Assembly: GCA_033002965.1 (NCBI GenBank)
Contig: JAURVB010013564.1
Span: 186,001-250,000 of the forward strand
Length of the DNA stretch: 64,000 bases
Direction: 5' to 3'
Origin: Piper betle
Lineage: Eukaryota; Streptophyta; Magnoliopsida; Piperales; Piperaceae
Part shown: in pieces, positions 1 to 14,406 of the stretch
Position numbering within the stretch: position 1 is the stretch's first letter
Layout: each line of letters begins with the position of its first letter
The notes under the pieces: generated by a model
Seen by the model: only the letters and a program-made list of their open reading frames with translations
What the model was told of the DNA's origin: nothing
Database searches by the model: none
Made by a program: the position numbers and the translations under genes

Positions 1-539
1 CCAGTTAGAGATTATGGGTGTTCCTAATTGGAGTATCTTCCAGTTAGAAGTTGTAGTTGAAGTTGCAGTTGCAAATCTAGACAGGTTCACTATTGGTAGT
101 GCATGTGAGAGAATAAAGAGAAATTGTTCGTTGTGAGGAGAAGATATGACTTTGGGTTCTTCGATAAGACTAACTGTAGTTTATTCTTTATCATTCTCTA
201 CCTTTTATCTATGATATGTAATTGGGAGTAATTTTACTCATCTCATATTTTTTGTTGTGGTTTTATTTCAATTTAGAAAGTTTCCACTAATGTGTGGGTG
301 TCATCTATCTTTATCCTTGGCCTTGTCACACACTCAACATTATTGTTTGGTTATTTTGTTTGTTAAAAACCCTAACAATTTGCGTTGTTTATAGGGAAAA
401 CAAGGTCATAATTCTTTCCCCAAGAGGGTGGGGAGATGTTAAAAGTTCCAATCAGGAGAGTTAGAGGACATTCTACATGAGTTGGGAAGGGAGATGTGTT
501 AAAATATTTCCCTCTTCATGTGATAGCGGTCGACAATGG

Positions 540-885
540 TGCTTCAAGTTCGATTAATATTTGACAAGTGGTATCAGAGCCAAGTTCGAGCCGGGTTTGC
601 CTACGCTGATTGTTGTTGTTTCCTTCATGGGTTTTACCTGATGATTTGAACAAAAGTTTGTCAGGTGGGTGCCGTTTGATTTAAGGGGAGTGTGTCAGAC
701 AATGATAGTTTCAGGCTACGGCCGATGTGTGAAGAGGAGTTGTTGGGTTTGTCCTACATCGGTCGTAGAAGTTATTGGTGACTTGTATATAGGCTAATAG
801 GATAGCCTTATTCTTTAAGCTAGCTAGTTATTTAAAATCCTTTTTTTGTGGCCTGAAAGGCCTAAAAGTGGTTTCAGAGCTTAGG
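540..885 (+). mobile_element. Decayed LTR-retrotransposon fragments with two primer-binding-site-like motifs
   Basis: TGGTATCAGAGC at 569-580 is the usual plant primer-binding site complementary to initiator tRNA-Met. A one-base variant, TGGTTTCAGAGC, lies exactly 300 bp downstream at 869-880. A purine run at 683-690 followed by TGTGTCAG resembles a polypurine tract and LTR start, and the segment around 747 holds a TGTTGGG...CCTACATCGG stretch typical of plant LTRs. The sequences upstream of the two motifs do not look alike, so I cannot pair LTRs. These are probably remnants of one or two elements, and their boundaries are unknown. Confidence 0.45.
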
Positions 886-2800
886 TAGGGACCAAAAGGG
901 CCCAACAACTCCCACATCTCATTGCCGCTTACTGCCCTTGCAAGAGCCGTTGGGATGTCGCTTGCTGCTTTGAAGTCTCGCTGATTGGCATTGTCGTGAA
1001 ACGGAGAATTGCCGTTTCAGAGCCGAGTCTAGCCAAGTAGTTGACACAAACCGAAGCCATGCCCCTCGCTGCTGTCTTCACCGGACTTCAGAGCCTCTCA
1101 CTGCTAATGCGCCTGTGCCAGAGCAGAGTTAGGCCGGAGATTGGAAACCCACTTCCTTGCTGCCACTTGCCCCTCGTCTAAGCCTTGCTAGTGTACCACG
1201 AAACCAAGGAAAGGGACTTGCATGAGTTTCCTTGTTGTCCATCTCCCTAACTGATCGGATCAAAGCTTATCATTTTGGAGCCTCTTGCCACAGCTGGAAA
1301 GGAGCACCACTTGCCACATAGCCGACGGATTGGCCTCTGCCACCAAGAGGACTGTCACCATCCCGATTGCCTGACCAAGAGAGAAGGATCATCATTGTTG
1401 TTGCGAGACAAGGGTCGTCGTCGAAGATTTGTGCTGGACGTGAGCCCTCCTTCGACGCCGTCAAGTTGTTGCCCCACTTACCGAGGTGCTGCTGCCACGT
1501 ACCACCGCTGGAGCGTAGCCAAGGAGAAGCCCTCTTGCCCAGTCTTGTAGCCGAAGCCCTGTTGTTGCTGTGAGCCATCATCACGAGGTTTGGCCAGACA
1601 ATTTGCAGCCCTGTTTTGCTGCTGAGGAACGGTGTTGCTGCCATGTATGTCCTACTACCGGAGCCAAACTGTGAGCCCTCCTAGGAACTGTAGTATCGCT
1701 TTCACCTTCCTGCTTCTCATTGGCGTAGTCGTCCACTTGCTCGCTGCTTCGTTGCCGTGGAACGACCCCTGCCCAATGCTGCCATCCTCTGGTCGCCGCC
1801 AAAGTAGGAGTATCTCCGTCCAACTTGCTAGTTTCATGCTTTTTGCCAAGGAGAAGTGCCTTGCTCACTGCCGCTGCAAGCATTAGAGAAAATGGAAAAA
1901 GCAATCAGAGATAAACGTTACAAGGATGCATGTATATATTTGAGAAGTGGCTTGAGTGACATTGTAACTTCTGTGGTTGAATATGGAACCTCGCCCCAAA
2001 ATTACAAGGATTTTTGGCTTACATAATATATGGTTTTGGATGGAGGGCATTGTGGGCAGGGTTGTAAAGGAGGTGCGGCAGGGGAGAGGAGGTGGAGGAG
2101 GGTGTTGACATCGGATAGAAGGGTTTCAGAAAAACACTGAAGTTGTAGACAAGTTTTATTTACGGCCATTGAATAGAATCCAACAGCTGAAAAAATTAAA
2201 GCTAAGCCATCTTGGCTGTGCTGCAACACAAATTCCCTTCCTTCTCTCTCTCTCTATATATATAAGGTTTTAATAACAAATATTTGTCAACCTTCTACTA
2301 TTTATAAATTTCATAGATTTTTCGAACCAAACAAAACGTAAGAGACCATCACAAAAAATGTTGGATTATTGAATAACACAATCCAACAATACCTTATGTT
2401 CGCATACAACTCATGAAGCTCTCACATATTTTACACTCAAATTTTACATACCAATGTAAATAAAATAATAAAGCTACAATTCGAATTTTTCCTGGAAAAA
2501 AAAGCAAACTCATTAGATATTATGTAATAATATAGATAAATTTGAAGAGACCATAATTCAGCTTTGAAAAGGCTATTGATTGATAATTATGCTACTTAAA
2601 GTGTAATACATTTCACCAAATATGTAGTATCAACATTATCCAATACAATTAACAATGTACTCTCAAACTAAGATTTATTTTTTAAAAATGTGAATAAGTG
2701 AAAAGTTGATATTATAGCTCTGTTGATACTACGGCCAAACTCTGATGATGAAGTGTCGTTATGAGAAAAGAATAGCAACATTATCAAGCGGTGAAAGTTG
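886..2800. other. No supported gene; GC-richer stretch then AT-rich spacer
   Basis: From about 900 to 1890 the DNA is richer in GC, with many CTGC and GCCG runs and short open frames on both strands that match no family I know. It directly follows the LTR-like motifs and may be degraded retroelement leader. From 1900 to 2800 the sequence is AT-rich, with a short TC/TA run near 2242-2265. The last part is probably 3' flank of the kinase gene on the minus strand. Confidence 0.4.
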
Positions 2801-2822
2801 CATATAATTCAAATTTTCAGAG

Positions 2823-4208
<1,386 letters not shown>

Positions 4209-5518
4209 TAATTAAGAATGAATGATTAAGAAACTGCATTAACATTTATACCAGAAGTCAAATGGGATAATTCAAAAGATCTATACAACTTTTTAGCTTT
4301 CCCTAAATGAAATGGAATATATTTCCTTTTTTCAAAATTATAAACTCAGGAGTTAACACGAAGTCAATACAAACATTAGATTACTCAGAACTAGATTTCC
4401 ACAAAGCTAAGATCAGACAAAGTTGAAGCTTAAACTCCACAAAAACATTTTCAGAAAAAAGAAAAAAAACTCCGACTATAAGCTCAAAATGGCGGAATAA
4501 GATTAAAATTAACAATCACTAAAAAAAGCCTTACAAAAAATAAAATGGTGATAAGAACTTTTCTTATAGAAGAACTGCATAAAATCAACATGATCCATCT
4601 TTTCACCTTTTAGAAAGCCGGCTGGTATTCAAGACTGAAAATCCAAAAAAGTTTCAATAAGATAAAATGAATGGTTGGCCTACTCATGGGATGTCCGCAA
4701 AACTTTGCAAAAAAAAAATCAATTTTTTAGAGGTTGGTAAAAAGATGTGCAGCCAGAGATGGAGTTCCTTCCTAGGTAAGCTTGTTACGAAATCACTATG
4801 GACAAGGAGTCAAAATATGCAACAACTCAATTGCTTTATGGGGGACAGATCCTTGATAAATATTAGCCATTACATTGAAATTAAAAGATTAAAAAAGAAA
4901 CTGTCAAGTTCTAAAGCTCACTACCCGGATCTTGAGATGCTTTCAACAGAAATTATATACGCAACTACAACTAAGAAAATTCCAGTATTTAGATGTCAAT
5001 GACATGAAATCAATCAAAAGAAGACTAGTTCAACGTCAGTCGCATCGACATCCGAAGTCATAAAATCCCAAATCATTAAATCTATTTTGAGCAACCTTTT
5101 TTACCCTCAATCTCCGTATATTAATCATAGAGAACACGAATCAAACGTCATTACGATCGAAACACTGAAACCAACATAAATGTCATAGAAAACGCTGTTA
5201 GCCATAACAAAGTAAAATCATAAAATGACTACATCTATTCAAAAGGGTATGGAATGGCATTTGATTTCAAGAGATCTAATAAAAATTATAAAATTAACGG
5301 AGTATTAACCATCATCAAACCAATAAGAAAGAACATCAAATCTTTCCAATAATATGTGTCATGCATGATTAAATTGAACTAGTTTAAAGAAGAAGAACAT
5401 GAATTTGGCATTGCATGACCACCACCAAATCAATAAAACTAATAACATCAAATCAATTCTATAATTTGTGCCGTGTATGATTGAATTGAGCTAGATTGAA
5501 GAGGGAGGAGAATTACTC
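4209..5518 (-). other. Probable 5'-UTR intron of the UMP-CMP kinase gene
   Basis: No coding exon lies here. On the minus strand a donor-like GTGAGT follows a GC-rich segment ending at about 5519, and acceptor-like GCAG sites occur just upstream of the start codon near 4232. I infer a leader intron of roughly 1.3 kb. The short open frame at 4667-5002 on the plus strand matches nothing I know. Confidence 0.45.
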
Positions 5519-5590
5519 ACCCCAGAGATCGAACGTCGCCACTTCGTCCATTTCAACCCGGGCCTGGCCCTCCCCTTTAAATAGAGGGTC
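5519..5590 (-). promoter_or_regulatory. Core promoter and first untranslated exon of the kinase gene
   Basis: A TATA-like TATTTAAA on the minus strand (5576-5583) is followed about 30 bases later by a GC-rich block that ends in a good splice donor (GTGAGT). This suits a transcription start near 5550 and a short first exon. That exon contains an ATG at 5551 opening MDEVATFDLW, so an alternative amino terminus cannot be excluded. Confidence 0.45.
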
Positions 5591-5599
5591 GGCCCAAAT

Positions 5600-7800
5600 C
5601 GGACTGAGTTTGCGATCAAAAGGCATCGGTTTAAGTCTTTCTTATTATTTTTATTCGACTTTGTTTTTAATTTACCCACTAATTAACTAAAGAATACAAC
5701 TATTTAATAAAATGATAGTGGATCATTATTAGTCAAAAAGTGTTTCTAGATTTAATTTGTTATAACTCTGTCTATAACTCACTCGAGGCTCGGAAAAGAA
5801 ATGAGAAATAAATTTTTTATAGCACCAAAAACATTAAAAATGGAACAAAAGGAAAATATTAATTGACGTACGATAAAAAAACGTAGTAAAGAGCAAGAAG
5901 ATGGGGTAAATGAAAAGAATAAACAGGATTTTGGGTTTTGGTTCTTTCGTATACCTAGATATAGTTCACTTTTTATATATTTATGTCTAATGGGGTAAAA
6001 ACATGACATCGATTTGATAACCATGGTGTAATTTAACTCGCAGATTATAGTAAAATTTTAATTTGTGACCATGGGTTAACGGGAATTAATTTATTTGTTG
6101 TGTAATAGATAAAGTAATTTTATGGTACTTTTGTTTTTTTATTGGGGCGGACTAAATCAATTAAATCTTCAATTTTAGCGGTCAAACTAATATTCAATTT
6201 AAAATTGGTAATTTGATGAAGAACAAACATAACTAACTAGAGATTTTTTATTCAAATAAAAGTATTTTATTCCAAGACCTTAATTAGTTTGAGTAAGACT
6301 GTACATATAGGTAGAAATCCTAAATTAAATAAGTTTTTAGAAATTTAAAAACAAATGTATGGGTACAGACTATGCATACTCATTTAATTAGAATGATTAA
6401 GATTTTCTGGGAATAGGAATACTTTTTATTCTATATGTTTTATTAAATGTATTTTTACTAGAGGCAAGTTGCTTGAATCAATTTAATAAGAACTAGACAA
6501 AGACCCATGTAATGTACTGGTTATATTTGAAACTTATTAATAACATCCACACACATTAAGAATATACAAAATTAATTTTAAGAATATGTAAAAAATATAA
6601 TTATATACAAACATTATAAGTATTTTTAATTTTAATAAGTTAAAATTTTCAATAACTAAATAGAATTTATTTTTAAAGATGTTTAGTTCAATAAAATTAT
6701 ATGCTAAGTTTTTTTAATAATAAATAATAATACGTGACTAAATAAATATATAAATTCTGTAAAAATTTAAATTAAGTGTATATTATTAAATAGCAAAGAT
6801 TAATTTGATAATATAATTAAAAATATGATAAAATTTATCAATATTTTAAAATTTCTAATTGATATAGAATTATGGTACAATGTTTTTCTAATAAATAATA
6901 ATGATAATAATAATAATAGTTCCAAATTAAGTACGTGTTGGGGGACCTTTAAAATTATTATAGGGCCAGAATAAGTTATGATGCAAGAAAGAATGAAACA
7001 CAATAAAAGTAAAAAAACCATCACTTTAATGTGGGGCAAAGAATTAATCTAATAAAATAAACTCATTGAGCAATATTGTAAAAAAATATAGCCTTGCTTG
7101 AACACAGAAGTGTCTGCTTAGTTCAAAATCCGTGCTCAATAAAATATTTAGTTAAGCTCAAATTGCCTACTTTATATCGCATTATTTATGTGTATTGGTA
7201 GCTTATATACTTTCAAGGGCGATTTTTTACTTGATTTAAATTAACTATGCATAGTTAATTACAATTTATTTGACATGGTATCATACTTAACAGTATTAAA
7301 GATAATTCATAAAATTTACCCTTATGCATGATTTTAATCTCAATAAGTAGTACCAAAAATTGAAAGACAACTTGACTTAAAATGAATTTTAAATTCATTT
7401 TAATCAAACATCAACACGTTGCATGAATTTTCAATTCATTTGAGCTCAACTTGTACAATATATAACCTCACATCCAATCAAATTTGAGCAAACTAATCCA
7501 AAAACTTGAAAACAAGATGTAGTAATTCTCGACTTGGCTCCACTCAAACCATGAGGGTACAATAAGTTGAAGTTGAACAAATTTTTGGTATATATATATG
7601 AAAAAAAAACATATATTTTGATATAGATATAAATGTATATTCCAGCTACAAAGCTTGCACATAGGATAACAGGAGTGGTTCAGTTTTCATTGATACGAGA
7701 CGAGACTCATCCGAAAAATATGTGCTTTATAGTTTGTACACACCACAACCATTATACATAAGATTTGAAACTGGTAAATTACTGCAGTTTTTAGATCACT
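5600..7800. other. AT-rich intergenic DNA
   Basis: This AT-rich stretch separates the kinase promoter from the 3' end of the PEX14 gene. The open frames are short, low-complexity and unrecognised. The last 100 to 150 bases are probably PEX14 3' UTR. Confidence 0.6.
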
Positions 7801-7813
7801 GACTTGGGTAAAT

Positions 7814-10800
7814 TCATACCTCTATCTGTTGCTGCTCCATGATGTTTGAGCTTGAAGATGAAGCTCCGTTACCATTTTCCGAACCTAATTCCACCAATTT
7901 AGGTCCCTCCGTTGTTGGCCCTTGTCCTCCCTCTGTTTGATCATGCACTGGTCGCTGCATTTCTTCTGGGTTTTCTACAGCTCGAGTTGCTGCAACTTGA
8001 TCATAGTTTGAATGGTTCTTTGGATCGGTAGATTTTGGCTGTCGGATGGCTATAGCTGCCTCTGGTTTTCTAACACTCGGAGGCGGGGGTGGAGTCCAGC
8101 TAGGACGAACTTCTGGGAGGCGCTCCTCCAGTTCACCAGGCTCACTTTCCGAGATTGTCACCGTCTTGCGCTGCCACCATGTTTCTGAACTATTATTACC
8201 AAGTGTTGAGGAATAGGGTTTCCCGTTTGGCAGGGAATTGACTCCATCTTCCACGATATCTGCATGTGAGCCTTGAGCCAGATATTCTGATTGGCTATAG
8301 CCGTTATCATGCTGACGAGCCTCCCATGGCTATATTCAACCGAAAGAAAGTAAGAGGTGAAAGGAAGGAGAGGTCAAGAGATAGTATAAACAGAGATCTC
8401 AACATAATTCATGAATAATATGTATATAAAAAGATACAAAAAAGAAAAGGTTTTTGCTGTTTCACAGGATAAGACCTCAAATTTGGGTGTCTGCAGTCCA
8501 AACCCACACCACCAACGACTTATAGGACAGCCAAAAGGTGGTAATAATCAGTATGTGCCATGTGAAAAACAATTACTTACCACTTCTTTGGAAGAATTTT
8601 TTAATCATCATTTGTGCTGTATTACAAGATAAAACCCAAATATTCATGTTCTGTAAGTTCATCACCATGAATGTGCTTCAGGAAAGTAAATCGCCACTCA
8701 AAGTAACTAGTGTGCATATGCAACACCACAAGCTTTCTAAAATAAAGTTAAGCCACCATGTAAAATCAAATACAGTCTAGAGCTAATTTCTGGTCAGCAT
8801 TTGCAGGATTGTCCACGTGAAAAGTAATTTTTTGCCTTAAAAAACATTTCCAGAAGCATGCACTGCAGTTACATTCCGTTACCATGAATGTGCTTCAGGA
8901 AAGTAAATCGCCACTCAAAGTAACTAGTGTGCATATGCAACACCACAAGCTTTCTAAAATAAAGTTAAGCCACCATGTAAAATCAAATACATTCTAGAGC
9001 TAATTTCTGGTCAGCATTTGCAGGATTGTCCACGTGAAAAGTAATTTTTTGCCTTAAAAAACATTTCCAGAAGCATGCACTGCAGTTACATTCCGTTACC
9101 ATGAATGTGCTTCAGGAAAGTAAATCGCCACTCAAAGTAACTAGTGTGCATATGCAACACCACAAGCTTTCTAAAATAAAGTTAAGCCACCATGTAAAAT
9201 CAAATACATTCTAGAGCTAATTTCTGGTCAGCATTTGCAGGATTGTCCACGTGAAAAGTAATTTTTTGCCTTAAAAAACATTTCCAGAAGCATGCACTGC
9301 AGTTACATTCCGTTACCATGAATGTGCTTCAGGAAAGTAAATCGCCACTCAAAGTAACTAGTGTGCATATGCAACACCACAAGCTTTCTAAAATAAAGTT
9401 AAGCCACCATGTAAAATCAAATACATTCTAGAGCTAATTTCTGGTCAGCATTTGCAGGATTGTCCACGTGAAAAGTAATTTTTTGCCTTAAAAAACATTT
9501 ACAGAAGCATGCACTGCAGTTACATTCCGTTACAAGATTGACACTTGGAAGATACATTTATGTCTGTCAAACAGGTGCAAGGAAACTAATATTGGTATGC
9601 AAACTAGTAGGTTAAAAAAATCTAAATGCTGCAAGCTAATAATTTAGCAGCGAGCACAAAGTAGAAAAAAAACAGAAATAAAAATAGAAGCAAAGTCTTT
9701 CACAAGCTAAACTGTATCCATGTGACTATGTATATACATCATGAAAAATTAGAAAAAAAAATTATATAACAGTGGAAGACGCATCAGCAAGTGCCACTAA
9801 AGAGGGCTAGGCATATGAAGCTTTAAAAGTGGTTCTAACCTTGGTTCTAGGAATTAACTGAGACCTTGGTAAAGGCTGGTTGGGATTTGGAGGCTGATCA
9901 TTGATCTCCTGGAAGATGAACAGCAAATGAAGCATAATGATCAAGAAAATAAGCAGCTTATGGATACAATTTCAATGTTCTTATTCTTGTATGACTACAA
10001 TAGCAAAGTAGAAGCGAACAACTTAAATGAAATGTTTGGGCAACTCATTTCTCGCTCAACATGTACATAATAACTAACCTTGATACCTGGAGGTGTTTCT
10101 CCTCTTTGTATCATAGCCATTATCTGTAAATTACATCAACACAATAGTTTATACATGATCAAAGATCCAAATACGCCTTCTATAGAGAAGGCTGTGGATT
10201 TGAATCCACCCCTTGGGGTTTAAGTGGATAGGTCAATAACAACATTCTATCAACAATTTCAACCATACTGGCAAATCAGATGAAAACATAGGGCAACCTT
10301 TATCATAGAGAATCACAGTGCAGGGGAATGATTAAAGAGGAAATACTAAAAGCTACATACGTCCATATATGACTTAGGGTGTGGAGGTGCTTCAGAATCC
10401 ACAGATGACGGCGGCGATACAGATCTCTCTGCCATGACAACAAAACTAAATCAGTGCTAAAGAGTGGAACAAAAGGCATAAAAAGATTAAGGTATGCAAA
10501 CATACTATTTTCTGTGATAAACTGTGGTGCATCTATAGGCTTCATCACGGGAGGTGAAGACCCTCTACCAGTTTTTAGCTTCTTAACCGCATCACCAATT
10601 GATTTCATCTCCTCCACTTGGACATTTAACATCCGCATGAAATTATCAAAGTATTTTCTCTCTACAAATATTAAAATTATAAAATTCAGTAGAGAATAAA
10701 ATTCATTCTTTACAGATAGAAGAAAGTGTCAATTTAAAGGAAGTAAAAAAATAACCTTCAGTTTTAAAACTCAGCATATCTTGACTCAATTTTGCCACAT

Positions 10801-11823
10801 CAGAAGCTGCAGCAGCAGCTGCCTTTGCTGTGGCTGCAACAATTTCTTCAATAGACTGTTTTGCACTTGCCTTTTTAGCATCTTCTTCTTCCGCTACAAT
10901 CCTTAGAATCCACGATCTAAATTTTGGAATGAGAGTATTCTGTACAACAGGTTAGAATTACGGCAGAATATGGCAGGCTGAAATTTTCAATAATAAGTAC
11001 GGGGGCTGGAGTATAGTAATATATCACACCTTAATCAAAATCACAGTTCCAGCTCCAACACCGAAGAACAAACTTAGAGAAAGAAGTGCATGAGTCCATC
11101 GAAACCCAGGCTTTTGCACTGTGGGAACCACTAATGCAGAACTTTGAGATACTGCTACGGGGTGTGTGTATGTTTGAGGCTGTGTGTTTGTAGTTGGCCC
11201 TGATTGTCCCTCTAATAAAATTGAAGATAGTATAGTAATGGAAGGTAATAAAACAGGAATTGTTATCGTAGCACAAACAGCAAAGATTTCCACAATTCAT
11301 AAAGATGCTACTACAAAATAAAATCTCACAAACATAAAGCACAAGCATAGACACAGCCAAAAACAATCTTCTAACAAGAGTACCCTGACTTGAAGGTGAA
11401 GAAGCAGCACCTGTGGCTCCCGCAGCATTTGGAGGAGGATCCTGTCAAATTAGAACTTCCTCAAAAACTAGTTTGAGAACAAACTACCCATCAAACTTCG
11501 CATTTGTAATGAAGTGATCACAGCACCAGCTGAATCAGTAGTGTTATACTTACAGGGGCGCGGCGAAATGCCTCGTCAATTTCCTCCTTGGTCAATCCTT
11601 TCTTTTCGAGGAAAGATCTCCGGTACACAACGGGGGAGCCTCTCACTTTCGGATGCTGGAGAAACTTCACAGCATTCTGAACCTGGTCTTCCCGCATCGG
11701 CTGAGTGGTTGCAAACACCGGTTTTGGCAAAGTGGCTCCAGCGGCATCTGATCCTGAAGTCTGCCCATCCCCTCCCGGAGGTTGGGATGGCCTATTCTCG
11801 GCTCCTCCACCATCGCCTTCCAT
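7814..11823 (-). CDS. PEX14: Peroxisomal membrane protein PEX14
   Basis: PEX14 docks the cargo receptor PEX5 at the peroxisome membrane during matrix protein import. Nine coding exons join without a frame break: 11823-11554, 11441-11384, 11211-11030, 10939-10756, 10661-10506, 10428-10361, 10123-10079, 9908-9840 and 8329-7814. They sum to 1548 bp, or 515 residues, close to the Arabidopsis protein. The conserved N-terminal PEX5-binding domain runs from about residue 40 to 90 (REDQVQNAVKFLQHPKV...RRSFLEKKGLTKEEIDEAFRRAP). A single hydrophobic segment lies near residues 145-165 (ALLSLSLFFGVGAGTVILI). It is followed by an Ala-rich helical stretch and the plant motif MAMIQRGETPPGIKEIND. The C-terminal third is Pro/Ser/Glu-rich and ends in IEV. 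The start follows no other in-frame ATG in the exon. The intron before the last exon carries a tandem repeat (8664-9531). Confidence 0.95.
8664..9531. repeat. Four tandem copies of a 217-bp unit inside a PEX14 intron
   Basis: Units start at 8664, 8881, 9098 and 9315, each with ACCATGAATGTGCTTCAGG and exactly 217 bp apart. By eye the copies differ at only a few positions: ACAGTCTAG in copy 1 against ACATTCTAG in the others, and CATTTACAG in copy 4 against CATTTCCAG. Such near-identity implies recent expansion. The array lies wholly within the intron between exons 8 and 9 and shows no open frame or splice-site structure of its own. Confidence 0.97.
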
Positions 11824-12545
11824 TGACTATAAACTCAATCACAGGAAACCTTGACAGCACCCAGCAAATACTCACTTCATATGCTTTATCCCCACACTGC
11901 CACTTGACCCCGTTTCCCAATAACCTACAAACAAAAATTCCTGATTTAGATTCAAAACACCAGCATAGTCGTACAACACAACACTTGGTACCATTCTACC
12001 ACCCAATTCCAGAGCTATGCTAGTACGACTCTGAGCATCAACTATCAACCCTAATTCACCAATTAATACTCAACCCTTGGCCATACTCAGACCACAAATT
12101 TTCAGAAAAAATCATTCAAAGTCAGTATCTATCTTGCAACATTCAACACCAATTACCAAGCTCAATCAGAAATCATCCAACAACTTCAACCCAAAAAAAC
12201 TACCATCGATTCACCAAAAACCATCATCAATTAACATTTTTTTGCTAAAAAAAAAAGAAGAAATTGTCTGATATACAATGGAATTAAAAAAATAAATTTT
12301 TACAACTAACACCTATTGTAATGGAATTCGGTGCCTCTCAAGTTGCTACAACCCCAACTCAAACTTGAGCAACAACACATCACCAAAAAAACAAAGGCCA
12401 AATAGCAGCTGACAATCAGAAACACAACAAAAAACACAACAAATCTGTATGAATCAGAGATATGAACGAAACACATACAATCTGAACCCAAAGAAGACGA
12501 GACGAGGAAGAGAGAGCCGCGAGGTGGGTGGAGGTGCTGATAAAC
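11824..12545 (-). promoter_or_regulatory. PEX14 5' leader with probable UTR intron
   Basis: Upstream of the PEX14 ATG there is no further coding exon. Near 12490-12540 the minus strand has a pyrimidine-rich TCTCTCTTCCTCG stretch typical of plant 5' UTRs. It is separated from the ATG by AT-rich, intron-like DNA. I place the transcription start near 12530; exact splice sites are not resolved. Confidence 0.4.
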
Positions 12546-12549
12546 GAGG

Positions 12550-14017
12550 TTTGGTAGGCGTGGGCTCACTTCATTCATGGGCCGATTAATGGGCCTACTT
12601 TGGCCCATTAATTGGCCCACTAACTTTATTTCTGGGCTCGGTTGGACAAATCGAGTTTTGCTGGGTTTAAACCGTGTCCTGGTTTGTTTTCGAGTTCGAT
12701 TATTTTCAATATAAATAAATTTATGTTTATCCGGACTTGGAATCGAGCAATCCCAGATCAACAAATAGGGATTATCAAAGGGGAAAAAAGTACTTCTTTA
12801 CCAATTTCCCTGCGACAAATTATTATTCTAAATTCTTTTTAAAATGGTCTTAAACTTATATTGTTTTATGAGATAGATCGTGTCTTGTATAAATGTAGGT
12901 TCATAGATAGGCCTTATAAAGTGTGGCTAGTTATTATTTTAAATTGAAGCACACAAACCTATCTTCATCTCCTATTATATCAAAGCTAATCTAATTCTCT
13001 TTAATGATTATAGTCATGTTATGCTTACATGGTTTGTGTTTAATAAATGCAACATAAATGTAGTTGGGAAGTCGGGGCTTCTACATACATCCGTGTAAGG
13101 GTTCGACCTAATTAGTATAAATTAATAGATTTAATCATCTCTTTAAATAGAATTAGTCAAGTTAAAGATTTTAAATACATCATCACTAATATATTGAATC
13201 TTACCCCTATAAATATTAAATATGTGATTAATTTAATTTTTTGGAAATATTACAATAAGAATGTTAGAATAATTTCACGTCTTACATAAAATGAGTGATA
13301 TTTAGTTAAGGATGAGTTTGGATACTCGATATCCATAAATTTGATCTAAATCCAACCTATTTATCTACGATTTGAAATAGTTTTGGATCATATTCGGGTT
13401 GGTCTTTTTGTATATATAATATATTCAAAAATATTTAGATCGGATATGGATTTAGAGGATCTGATCCGTATTCAATCTATATTGATAATATTTTATAAAA
13501 TTATACTTTACAAATATTTAAAATAATAATAATTATTATTATTATCTATTTTTATATTAAAATTATATTATTTATATTATTTTTGTCAATATGGTCAGAT
13601 TCAGATCAAATAAAAAAATTTTGGATTCAAATTGGATATAAATATGATAAATAAAATGAATGTAATCATTGGATTCAAGATTCAAATTCTGATTTTCAGA
13701 TTCATATCAGATATACTCAAAAACTTTTTCGTCTGCTTAATCAATAGCCATGTCGTGTAATCTAATTGCTCCCGGAAGGAATCCATTCAATTTTTTAAAA
13801 ATTTGAGCAGTTTTTAAAAACTAGAGTGTCGTGTTGCCTGCTAATAGCAATTGTTTGTTCTTAGGGAGCACGAATAACTCTATAATTATGCATATTTTTT
13901 TCGTCGTTACCTTTTATTCTACAGCACACATCCTTCGCACAAACCAACCCGGCTAATAATATGTTAAAATTGTTTTAATAATATTAAATACTCATTAAGA
14001 CAAAGGAGTCTGGGAGC
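12550..14017. other. Gene-free AT-rich spacer
   Basis: I see no gene. Between about 13310 and 13720 there are repeated variants of GGATTCAAAT and GATCGGATAT in both orientations, which look like an old degraded repeat. I could not define ends or class. Confidence 0.5.
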
Positions 14018-14025
14018 GATTTATA

Positions 14026-14368
14026 TAGGGGTGCTAATCGAGGGAACGAGCTGAGCTCAACTTGTGTTTGAACTTGACTCGAATAATTCGAAACTCGTTC
14101 GAACTTGACTCAAGATCGAGCGAGTTTTGAACATACATGCTCGAGTTCGACTCGAATATTGTTCGAGCTCGACTCGTACTCCAATACACTTAAACTGTTT
14201 ATTTTTCCCGAGCTCGAACCCAGCTCGTTCGTGAGCTCGAAACCGGCTCGATTAAAAGTCAAAAGTCTCTCACTTAAAAAAATACAATCAATGTGGATTG
14301 AACCCACAACCTTGAGGTCATCAACTTGAATACTTATCATCTCAATTATCTCACTTCTTTGTTATTAT

Positions 14369-14406
<38 letters not shown>

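Noticed and set aside
1270..1904. Several open frames on both strands in the GC-richer part of the left edge
   Set aside because: They overlap one another, match no family, and follow retroelement-like motifs; probably chance frames in degraded repeat DNA.
4667..5002. 111-codon frame on the plus strand inside the kinase leader intron
   Set aside because: Unrecognised, and it lies within an inferred intron of the opposite-strand gene.
8664..9531. CRISPR-like reading of the regular repeat
   Set aside because: Units are 217 bp and contiguous with no unique spacers, and they lie in an intron of a plant gene.
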